Shown here piece after piece: positions 8,991 to 15,839 of a stretch of DNA of 64,000 nt. The notes under the pieces are model-generated. The model had not been told where the DNA came from. It did no database searches and was given only the letters and a program-made list of their open reading frames with translations. Position numbers and translations under genes: made by a program. How positions within the stretch are numbered: position 1 is the first letter of the stretch; each line of letters opens with the position of its first letter. This stretch comes from Streptomyces phaeofaciens (lineage in GTDB: Bacteria > Actinomycetota > Actinomycetes > Streptomycetales > Streptomycetaceae), in contig NZ_BMSA01000025.1 of NCBI RefSeq assembly GCF_014648915.1, forward strand, positions 1 through 64,000, in the 5' to 3' direction.

Positions 8991-10542
8991 CGACGACCGC
9001 CTCCTTGACCGTGTCCCGCGCGGGGCCGTCGCCGGCGATGGTGCGCATGAGCTTCTCTTCCGTGACGTCGTCGCCGGCCAGCTCGCCGACGACGGAGCCG
9101 TCCTTGAGCACGACCACGCGGTCGGACCCTTCGATGAGTTCCTCCAGGTCGGAGGAGATGAGCAGGACGCCCAGACCGTCGGCGGCCAGTTCGTCGACGA
9201 GTTTCTGCACCTCGGCCTTGGCGCCGACATCGATGCCCCGGGTGGGCTCGTCGAGCAGCAGCACCTTGGGGTTCATGGCGAGCCACCGGGCGAGCAGCAC
9301 CTTCTGCTGGTTTCCGCCGGAGAGTTCGCCGACCTTCTGATGCGGCGAGGACGCCTTGATGCGCAGCCGTTCGATGAAGGTGTCCACGATGCTGTCGACG
9401 CGGGACTCGGAGACCAGGCCGAAGCGGGAGAGGCGGGGCAGCACGGCCAGGGCGATGTTCTCGCGTACCGACAGGCCGGGCACGATGCCTTCGCTCTTGC
9501 GGTCCTCGGGCAGCAGGCTGACGCCCGCGCGCAGGGCGGCCGGGGTCGAACCGGTGCGCAGCGGCACCCCGGCCACCGTGACGGTGCCCGAACGCAGGGG
9601 CAGGGCTCCGGCGACGGCCTTCGCGGTCTCGGTCCGTCCGGAGCCGAGCAGCCCGCCCAGACCGACGACCTCGCCGGGGCGGACGGTCAGGGAGACTCCG
9701 TGCAATTTGTGAGGCACGGTCAGTTCAGTGGCGGCAAGGACGGGTTCGGCGTCGGCCGCGCCGTGGTCGCCGGTGAACTTGGTGAGGCCCTCCGCGCGGA
9801 CCTCTCCCAGCTCCCGGCCGAGCATGGTCGACACCAGGGAGAGCCGGTCCAGGTCGGCGAGGCGGCCGTGGTGGACGCGCCGGCCGTCGCGCAGCACGGT
9901 GACCGTGCTGCACACGGCGTACAGCTCGTCCAGGCGGTGGCTGACGTAGACGACGGCGATCCCGGCGTCCCGCAGCCGCCGGATCACCGCGAACAGGGTC
10001 TCGACCTCGCGGGGTTCGAGGGAGGAGGTCGGTTCGTCCATGATGACGATCCGCGCGTCGGTGGCGACGGCTCGGGCCAGGGCGACCATCTGCTGGGCGC
10101 CGACCCCGAGGGTGCGCAGCGGCCGGCGGACGTCCACGCGCACGCCGTAGGTGCCGAGGGTCTCCTCGGCCTCCCGGTTCATGCGGGCCATGTCCAGTAC
10201 GCCGAACCGGTTGCGCGGCTCGCGGCCCAGGAAGAGGTTGCGGGCCACGCTGAGCAGGGGGATGAGGTTGACCTCTTGGTAGATGGTCGAGATCCCGGCC
10301 TTCTGGGCCTCCAGCGGGGTGCCGAAGGAGACCGTACGGCCCTGGAACACGACCTCGCCGGCGTCGGGCCGGTAGACGCCGGTGAGGAGTTTGATGAGGG
10401 TCGACTTTCCGGCGCCGTTCTCGCCGATCAGGGCGTGGACCTCACCGGCGTGCAGGGTCAGGTCCACGTCGTCCAGGGCCCGGACGCCGGGAAAGGTCTT
10501 GCTCAGTCCGCGGACGGCGAGCACTTCGGCAGGGGGTGCCAC
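8983..10542 (-). CDS. CUT2 sugar ABC transporter ATPase with two NBDs, YtfR-like
   Basis: This 519-residue protein couples ATP hydrolysis to sugar import. The first nucleotide-binding domain has Walker A GENGAGKST (about 41-49), a Q-loop (YQEVN) and Walker B IVIMDEPTSS. The second has the degenerate Walker A (GLLGSGRTE) and the signature LSGGNQQKV with LLLDEPTRGIDVG, as usual for RbsA/MglA/YtfR proteins. GTG 10542 is preceded by GGAGGAACAG. The stop overlaps the next permease start. A GC hairpin separates it from the binding-protein gene, which suggests differential expression within one transcript. Confidence 0.92.
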   Translation of the reverse strand: MAPPAEVLAVRGLSKTFPGVRALDDVDLTLHAGEVHALIGENGAGKSTLIKLLTGVYRPDAGEVVFQGRTVSFGTPLEAQKAGISTIYQEVNLIPLLSVARNLFLGREPRNRFGVLDMARMNREAEETLGTYGVRVDVRRPLRTLGVGAQQMVALARAVATDARIVIMDEPTSSLEPREVETLFAVIRRLRDAGIAVVYVSHRLDELYAVCSTVTVLRDGRRVHHGRLADLDRLSLVSTMLGRELGEVRAEGLTKFTGDHGAADAEPVLAATELTVPHKLHGVSLTVRPGEVVGLGGLLGSGRTETAKAVAGALPLRSGTVTVAGVPLRTGSTPAALRAGVSLLPEDRKSEGIVPGLSVRENIALAVLPRLSRFGLVSESRVDSIVDTFIERLRIKASSPHQKVGELSGGNQQKVLLARWLAMNPKVLLLDEPTRGIDVGAKAEVQKLVDELAADGLGVLLISSDLEELIEGSDRVVVLKDGSVVGELAGDDVTEEKLMRTIAGDGPARDTVKEAVVDG

Positions 10543-10586
10543 CTGTTCCTCCAGGGTGCGATGCGAGGAGTGAGGGAGGACGGGGA

Positions 10587-10610
10587 GGGGGCCCGTGGGA
10601 ACGGGCCCCC
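10587..10610 (-). promoter_or_regulatory. Intercistronic hairpin between binding protein and ATPase genes
   Basis: A 10-bp perfect GC stem (10587-10596 with 10601-10610, GGGGGCCCGT arm) with a GGGA tetraloop sits in the 76-bp gap. There is no T-tract. In many ABC operons such hairpins attenuate transcription or protect the 5' mRNA, so that the binding protein is made in excess; that role is inferred here. Confidence 0.7.
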
Positions 10611-10618
10611 GAGGAGGG

Positions 10619-11710
10619 TCAGTAGGCCTTGCCGATGTCGTTCTTCGCGTTGTCCGGGTCGTAGGCGCCGTCCTCGATAACGATGTCCTGCGTCACTTCC
10701 TCGCCCTTGGTGAAGCCGTCCAGCGTCTGGAAGGCCAGCGGACCGAAGCGCGGGTTGGACTCGACGACGCCGCTGATCCAGCCGTCCACGATGCCCTGGA
10801 CGGCGTTGCGGGTGCCGTCCACCGTGATGATCTCGACGTCGCCCGGCTTCTTGCCGGCGCCCTTCAGCGCGGCGACCGCGCCCAGGCCCATCTCGTCGTT
10901 CTCGGCGTAGATCCCCTTGATGCCGGGCTTCGACTGGATGAGCTGTTCGGTGACCTGCTGGCCCTTCTCGCGGGCGAAGTCACCGGTCTGCTCGAAGACC
11001 ACCTTCAGACCGGGCGCCTCCTTGGCGATCTGGTCCTTGAAGCCCTTGGTGCGCTCGGTGGTGACGTTGTTTCCGGCCGAGCCGAGCAGGATCGCGACCT
11101 CGCCCTTGCCGCCGGTCGCCTCGATCATCTGGTCGGCGGCGCGTCTGCCCTGTTCGACGAAGTCGGAGGCGATGAAGGACACGTAGTCCTTGCAGGGCGT
11201 GGCGTTGATCTTGCGGTCGATGGTGACGATGGGGACCTTCTTGGCCGCGGCGGCCTTGAACACCGGTTCCCAGCCGTCGGAGTTGAGCGGGGCGATCACC
11301 AGGAGGTCCGCGCCCTTGGCCAGCAGGTCCTGGACGTCGCTGATCTGCTTGGAGAACTGCGACTGGGCGTTGGCCGTCAGCAGCTTGACGCCCCGCTTCT
11401 CGGCCTCGTCCTTGATGGACTGCGTCTCGGCGATACGGAAGGGGTTGGCTTCCTTCTCGGACTGGGAGAAGCCGACGGTGGCGTTCTTGAGGTCCACCTT
11501 CTTCCCACCGAACGTGTCGATGGTGCAGGTCTTGCTGCCCGGCTTGGGCTCGGCGACCTTCTGCTCGGCGTCGGCGGAGGCCGAGGACGAGGTGTCGGTC
11601 GCGGCGTCGTCCTCCGACTTCGCGCAGGAGGTGGCGGTCAACGCCACGGCCGCGGCCAGGGAGACGACCACGGGACGGGCGGAGAGGCGACGGTGTGTAG
11701 TGCGCTGCAT
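10619..11710 (-). CDS. Galactofuranose-type sugar-binding lipoprotein, YtfQ-like
   Basis: This 363-residue lipoprotein has a lipobox ending LTATSC (Cys29). The mature part is a periplasmic-binding-protein type 1 fold: VGFSQSEKEANPFRIAETQS, AEKRGVKL, LLVIAPLNSDGWEPV and YAENDEMGLGAVAALKGAG. These match the E. coli galactofuranose-binding protein YtfQ (VGFSQ...RxAET, EAEKRG, IAPVVATGWEPV, YAHNDDMVIGAIQAIKEAG) better than ribose or galactose pyranose binders. ATG 11710 is chosen because it starts the signal peptide; open frame extends upstream through non-coding sequence. It heads the operon, downstream of a LacI operator and a recognisable promoter at 11839-11867. Confidence 0.9.
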   Translation of the reverse strand: MQRTTHRRLSARPVVVSLAAAVALTATSCAKSEDDAATDTSSSASADAEQKVAEPKPGSKTCTIDTFGGKKVDLKNATVGFSQSEKEANPFRIAETQSIKDEAEKRGVKLLTANAQSQFSKQISDVQDLLAKGADLLVIAPLNSDGWEPVFKAAAAKKVPIVTIDRKINATPCKDYVSFIASDFVEQGRRAADQMIEATGGKGEVAILLGSAGNNVTTERTKGFKDQIAKEAPGLKVVFEQTGDFAREKGQQVTEQLIQSKPGIKGIYAENDEMGLGAVAALKGAGKKPGDVEIITVDGTRNAVQGIVDGWISGVVESNPRFGPLAFQTLDGFTKGEEVTQDIVIEDGAYDPDNAKNDIGKAY

Positions 11711-11838
11711 GGTGACCCCGATCCAGGTGACGCTGAGAGGGCGCTGGGGAGATGGTGAGCAGGCAGAGGTCGAGCATGGTCGAGCGAAGTAGTGCTTCTC
11801 CCCTGGCGGGAACAGTCGTTCGGCCCGCCGCACAGAGT

Positions 11839-11867
11839 TTTTTACATCGTTGGAAGGGCGCTGTAAA
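11839..11867 (-). promoter_or_regulatory. Promoter and LacI-type operator of the transporter operon
   Basis: On the minus strand TTTACA (11867-11862), a 17-bp spacer and TAAAAA (11844-11839) form a plausible -35/-10 pair. The palindrome TTTACATCGTTGGAAG at 11841-11856 (CG centre) lies in the spacer and -10, so a bound repressor would block the polymerase. It shares its core with sites at 1016 and 13381. The binding-protein start is about 130 bp downstream. Confidence 0.72.
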
Positions 11868-12250
11868 CCCCCTGTGCACACACTGTGCACAGCCTGCCGC
11901 GAACCACCTTGTTCCCCACCGCAACCGACGAGACGGCACAAGTCGCGGGCCGGGCGAAGAAACACCGGCGCGCGCGAACGCGATCGGGGCACCGACGCCC
12001 GTCCGGATGGGCCCCATCCGGCGCGCAGGTCGAGTCTTCGGGCACCGCCGATCGCAACGCACTGCAAAAGACGCGCTACCGACGAGACATCAGGCGGTTC
12101 GGCGCCCCGGGAGCACACGCCTCACCGACAGACAGGGGCGAGCCGTGCGGGGCCGGACAGCACGCGCAGGCATGCCCGGGCACCCCGCGTCTCAGGCCGC
12201 CCCAGGAAGGCCCGGGAGGCCATGGATTTGCAATCGCACAGCCCGCGGGA
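11868..12250. other. Non-coding stretch between the transporter promoter and lacI-type gene
   Basis: Nothing with gene-like features is visible on either strand. It contains a short TGTGCACACACTGTGCACA inverted/direct repeat at about 11874-11893 next to the promoter and otherwise looks like ordinary intergenic DNA upstream of the operon. Confidence 0.5.
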
Positions 12251-13282
12251 TCACCCGCGGCCGTCGGCGGCCGCCGCCCGCCCCAGGGTGCTCTCGCGTT
12301 CCACCAGGCGATAGTCCGCCCAGACGCGGTGCGGCTCGGACACCTCGTTGCCGCCGAGCCGTTCCAGCACCGACTCGACCGCGAGCCGGCCGATGGCCTC
12401 CTTGTCCGGCGACACGGAGGTGAGGGTCACCGCGCCGAAATGCCCCTCGACCACGTCGTCGAAGCCGACGACCGCGATGTCCTCGGGCACGCGGAGCCCC
12501 CATTCGAAGAGCACGCGCATCGCACCGATGGCCATGGGGTCGTTGTAGGCGAACACGGCGTCGGGACGCCGTCCGGACTCCAGGATGCGGCGCATGGCGT
12601 CGGCTCCGTCCGCATGGCCCCATCCGTCGGTGGCCGCGACCAGCCCGTCGTCGGCCGGGAGGCCGGCGGCGGTCAGCTCCTCGCGCCAGCCGCGGACCCG
12701 CAGCTGAGCGGGCTCGCTGCGGCCGCGCCGAGCGCCGATGAACGCCACCTCCCTGCGCCCGAGTTCGACCAGATGCCGGACGGCGGCACGGGCGGCGGCG
12801 ACGTTGTCGATGGCGATGTGGTCGTAGGGCAGGTCGTAGTCGCGCTCGCCGAGCAGCACCAGCGGTACGTTCTCCGCCCGGTCGCGCAGGTCCTCGGCCT
12901 CCAGCTCGATGGGGCTGAGGATGAGACCGTCGATGACCCTCGCCCGAAAACCCTGGCTGACCAGGACCTCCTGCTCGCGATACCCTCCGGTGTGGTCCAG
13001 CAGCACGATGTACTCGTGCGCGGCGGCGGCGTCGATGACAGCGGCCGCGAGTTCGGCGAAATACGGGTTCCCGAGTTCGGGCAGCGCGAGCGCGATGATG
13101 CCCGTACGGCCCTTGCGCAGATGACGGGCGGCCAGGTTGGGCCGGTAGCCCAGCACGTCGATGGACCGCTGGACCCGCTCGCGCATGGCGGGCGTGACGT
13201 GCTGGTAGTTGTTCACCACATTGGAGACGGTCTTGATGGAGACCCCCGCGTGCGCGGCAACGTCCTTGAGGCTGACCCGCAC
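12251..13282 (-). CDS. LacI-family transcriptional repressor, likely regulator of the GH2/ABC locus
   Basis: This 343-residue protein has the N-terminal LacI helix-turn-helix (VSLKDVAAHAGVSIKTVSNVVNN, residues 3-25), the hinge helix (LAARHLRKGRTG) and a type-1 periplasmic-binding-like sensor domain (NPYFAEL, YNDPMAIGAMRVL, VVGFDDV). It starts with GTG 13282. Its gene is next to the sugar transporter, and matching palindromes lie in front of itself, the transporter and the first GH2 gene. The natural inference is local repression relieved by a sugar such as galactofuranose or a breakdown product. The inducer cannot be read from the sequence. Confidence 0.9.
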   Translation of the reverse strand: MRVSLKDVAAHAGVSIKTVSNVVNNYQHVTPAMRERVQRSIDVLGYRPNLAARHLRKGRTGIIALALPELGNPYFAELAAAVIDAAAAHEYIVLLDHTGGYREQEVLVSQGFRARVIDGLILSPIELEAEDLRDRAENVPLVLLGERDYDLPYDHIAIDNVAAARAAVRHLVELGRREVAFIGARRGRSEPAQLRVRGWREELTAAGLPADDGLVAATDGWGHADGADAMRRILESGRRPDAVFAYNDPMAIGAMRVLFEWGLRVPEDIAVVGFDDVVEGHFGAVTLTSVSPDKEAIGRLAVESVLERLGGNEVSEPHRVWADYRLVERESTLGRAAAADGRG

Positions 13283-13380
13283 GGCATTCCCCTTTTCGGC
13301 GTCCCGACCGGTCCGGTCGGTGCGGGGTACAGGGTCGCCGGCGTCATCGTCGCGGACCGTGCTCCGACCTCCCGTAGGTC

Positions 13381-13418
13381 TTTACAACGTTATACAGGCG
13401 CTTTCGTCGCACTGACAA
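13381..13418 (-). promoter_or_regulatory. Promoter and LacI-type operator of the repressor gene
   Basis: On the minus strand TTGTCA (13418-13413), an 18-bp spacer and TATAAC (13394-13389) form a good promoter. The palindrome TTTACAACGTTATACA at 13381-13396 covers the -10. The repressor start (13282) is about 100 bp downstream. This indicates autoregulation. Confidence 0.75.
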
Positions 13419-14024
13419 GGCGCCGCGCGACAGCAGTCCCGAAGGGGTTCGCGGGCGGCTGTTCGGCTTGCCGTCCGGGCATCCGACGCGGATCCGGATC
13501 GGCGGGCGAGCGTACTTCCTCATGGCCGGCGCGGGTCCTTCGGGCCGACGACGGCGGAAAGCCGACGAGCCGCGTCATGGTCGGTCACGGGCTCGTCCGA
13601 CCGGAGGGTCACGGAAACGCGGCGGCCGCGTCCGGCATGACACCCGGTGCGGCGCGCCGTTCCTGCCAGGACGGCTCGGTTCGGCCGCCAGGCATCCGTG
13701 TCCGTGTTCGCCGATCCCGTCGAGGGCGACGTGCCGCCCTTCGGAGAAGCCGCGTTGTCGGCCGGACGGCTCAGGCGGTCAGGCTGCCCCGGACGGCTCA
13801 GGCGGTCAGGCGGTCAGGCTGCCCCGGACGGCTCAAGCGGTCAGGCTGCGCCGGGCGGCTCACCACGGGTGGCGAGCCGCCCGGCACTTGGCAGGTACGG
13901 CCGGATGCGCACGTTTCGGGATCCGCGCGGCTCCGGTCACGGTCGGCCTGGAGGGAACCCGCGCCGGCATCGCCGGTGACGACAGCCTCCTGGCCCGGGA
14001 GCGCGGCCCCGCTCCCGGTGTCCG
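13419..14024. other. Intergenic region without a supported gene
   Basis: The roughly 600 bp between the regulator promoter and the convergent-side oxidoreductase end hold no frame with protein-like composition, ribosome site or known motif. The only distinct structure is the direct repeat cluster at 13763-13863. Confidence 0.5.
13763..13863. repeat. Direct repeat cluster, about 27-bp unit
   Basis: The unit CCGGACGGCTCAGGCGGT followed by CAGGCTGCC occurs about three and a half times in tandem (near 13763, 13789, 13824 and a degenerate fourth copy at about 13851). The second copy contains an internal duplication of GGCGGTCA. There is no spacer pattern of a CRISPR array. Confidence 0.75.
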
Positions 14025-15032
14025 TCACACCAGTTCGAGGACGAGCTTGCCGACGTTCTCGCCGCGGAAGAGCATCTGCAAGGTCTCGGGGAAGTCGTCC
14101 ACGCTCCCCTGCACGATGTGTTCCTTGACCTTGATGCGGCCGTCGGCGATCCAGGCGGCTATGTCCCGGGCGGCCTGTGCGTAGCGGTCGGCGTAGTCGA
14201 AGACGACGAATCCCTCCATGCGGGCGCGGCGCACCAGCAGGGACAGGTAGTTCGAGGGGCCCTTGACCGGGGTGTCGTTGTTGTACTGGCTGATGGCACC
14301 GCAGACCACGACGCGCGCGTGCATCGCCAGCCGGGTCAGGGCGGCGTCGAGGATGTCGCCTCCCACGTTGTCGAAGTAGACGTCGATGCCGTCGGGGGCA
14401 TGCCGGCGCAGCGCCTTTCTGACATCGTCGGCGCGGTAGTCGATGGCCGCGTCGAAGCCCAGTTCGTCGGTGAGCATGGCGCACTTCTCCGGCCCTCCGG
14501 CGATGCCCACCACCCGGCAGCCCTTGGCCTTCGCGATCTGGCCCGCGATGGTGCCGACCGCACCGGCCGCGCCCGACACCACGACGGTCTCGCCGTCCTT
14601 CAGCGCGCCGACGTCCAGGAGACCGAAGTAGGCGGTCATCCCGGGCATGCCCAGCGCGCCGAGATACGTCGAGGGCGGGGCGAGCGAAGTGTCGATCTTC
14701 ATGGCGCCCCTGCCGTCGGAGACCACGTACTCCTGGACGCCGAAGGTGCCCACCACATGATCACCGGGCTGGAAGTCGGGATGGTCGGAGGCGGTGACCT
14801 CGATGACCGATCCGGCGCGCATCACCTCGCCGATGCCCACCGGCGGCAGGTACGAGGGACGGTCGTCCAGCCAGCCCCGCATCGCCGGGTCCAGGGAGAT
14901 GGCGCGCGTGCGGCCCGCGAACCGGCCCGGGCCCGGTTCGTCGACGGGCCCCGCACAGTGCTCCCAGTCTTCGGGGTCGACCTCGCCCACGGGGCGGGCT
15001 GCCAGACGGATCTGGCGGTTGGTCGCGGACAT
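14025..15032 (-). CDS. NADP-dependent oxidoreductase, MDR/PTGR (CurA-like) family
   Basis: This 335-residue protein belongs to the zinc-independent medium-chain reductases (leukotriene B4 dehydrogenase/prostaglandin reductase, CurA, YncB). Visible landmarks: RAISLDPAMRGWL (about 44-56), the cofactor motif VVVSGAAGAVGTIAGQIAKAKGCRVVGI.GG (about 147-175), and the family's VYFDNVGGDILDAAL and GAISQYNN segments. Such enzymes reduce alpha,beta-unsaturated ketones or aldehydes. ATG 15032 is preceded by AGGAGGCGCG. A TetR-type palindrome lies 34 bp upstream of the start. It is divergent from the DUF485-symporter pair, which has a similar palindrome. Confidence 0.9.
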   Translation of the reverse strand: MSATNRQIRLAARPVGEVDPEDWEHCAGPVDEPGPGRFAGRTRAISLDPAMRGWLDDRPSYLPPVGIGEVMRAGSVIEVTASDHPDFQPGDHVVGTFGVQEYVVSDGRGAMKIDTSLAPPSTYLGALGMPGMTAYFGLLDVGALKDGETVVVSGAAGAVGTIAGQIAKAKGCRVVGIAGGPEKCAMLTDELGFDAAIDYRADDVRKALRRHAPDGIDVYFDNVGGDILDAALTRLAMHARVVVCGAISQYNNDTPVKGPSNYLSLLVRRARMEGFVVFDYADRYAQAARDIAAWIADGRIKVKEHIVQGSVDDFPETLQMLFRGENVGKLVLELV

Positions 15033-15065
15033 CGCGCCTCCTGTCGTTTGCGGCTCCCCCTTACC

Positions 15066-15083
15066 GTACCGACCAGTAGGTAC
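15066..15083. promoter_or_regulatory. TetR-type operator upstream of the MDR oxidoreductase
   Basis: GTACCGACCAGTAGGTAC is an imperfect palindrome (7 of 9 positions paired per arm) and closely matches the sites at 15242-15258 and 20443-20458. Its position just upstream of ATG 15032 suits a repressor site. Confidence 0.65.
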
Positions 15084-15241
15084 GACGGCTGCCGTGATAT
15101 GTGCCACAGGCCGTTCCAGCCGTCGGCCGCCTATGGTGCGCAGGTCGTCGAGGCGTCGACCGACGTCCTCCACCGCGTCCACCGCGTCCACCGATGGCCA
15201 CGTCGAGCCCAAAACGTGACGCGCCACAGACTTATCCATCA

Positions 15242-15258
15242 TTCCGACCAGTCGGTAT
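15242..15258. promoter_or_regulatory. TetR-type operator upstream of the DUF485-symporter operon
   Basis: TTCCGACCAGTCGGTAT carries perfect CCGAC/GTCGG arms around CA. It lies about 70 bp before the DUF485 start and on the other side of the divergent MDR promoter. It belongs to the same motif set as the sites at 15066 and 20443. Confidence 0.68.
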
Positions 15259-15326
15259 CGTGCGCCACCGCACCGCCGTCCACCCCCCGCCCTCCAAGGA
15301 TCCGAGCCGCACCGGAAGGCCACGCG

Positions 15327-15839
15327 ATGACATATCCCGATGACAGGCGGTACCCGCAGCCGGATTGGCCGCAGCCGTCGACCGAGCCGTACGGCCGCAC
15401 CCCCGGGTACGGGTCGTACGGACGGGGCCCGGGGCAGGAGCCCTCCCGGTCCGGATACGACGACTCCCCCCACGACCGGTACGGGCAGGCCGCCCGGCAC
15501 GAGCCGTACGCCCACCAGCCGTATGCCCACGAGACGCATCGGCACGGCGCCGACCTCGCCGCTCTCCGCTCGGCCTACCGTGTGCTCCGCCGGGTCTCCA
15601 CGCTCACCGCGCTCGGCTCCTTCGTGGTGTACGTGGTGCTGTCCTGCTACGCGACGGAGCTGATGGGGGCCCGGATCACCGGGGAGCTGAGCCTGGGAAT
15701 GGCCCTGGGGATCCTTCAGCTCGTCGTCACCTTCGCGGCGGTCTTCTCGTACGGGCGCAGCGCGCGACGCTCGGTGGACCCGTTGGCCCGCGTCGTCAGG
15801 GAGCGGGCGGCCGGCCGGACCGCGGGGGTGGCGAGATGA
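15327..15839 (+). CDS. DUF485 membrane protein with Tyr/His-rich N-terminus
   Basis: This 170-residue protein has a hydrophilic first half rich in Tyr, His, Pro and Gly (repeated Y/H patterns such as YAHQPYAHETHRH), then a DUF485 domain with two hydrophobic segments (TALGSFVVYVVLSCYA and LGMALGILQLVVTFAAVFSY). DUF485 (YjcH-like) proteins accompany SSS-family acetate or monocarboxylate symporters such as ActP and MctC. Its stop overlaps the symporter start by ATGA, so the two are coupled. ATG 15327 is the first start that keeps the whole charged leader. The long leader is longer than in YjcH, where the protein is about 100 residues. Confidence 0.85.
   Translation: MTYPDDRRYPQPDWPQPSTEPYGRTPGYGSYGRGPGQEPSRSGYDDSPHDRYGQAARHEPYAHQPYAHETHRHGADLAALRSAYRVLRRVSTLTALGSFVVYVVLSCYATELMGARITGELSLGMALGILQLVVTFAAVFSYGRSARRSVDPLARVVRERAAGRTAGVAR

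Noticed and set aside
13763..13863. Possible CRISPR array
   Set aside because: Units are adjacent with no unique spacers, and there are no cas genes.
13468..14184. Long plus-strand frame over the repeat cluster
   Set aside because: Low-complexity Arg/Ala/Val content from the repeats and overlap with the oxidoreductase end; no start signal.
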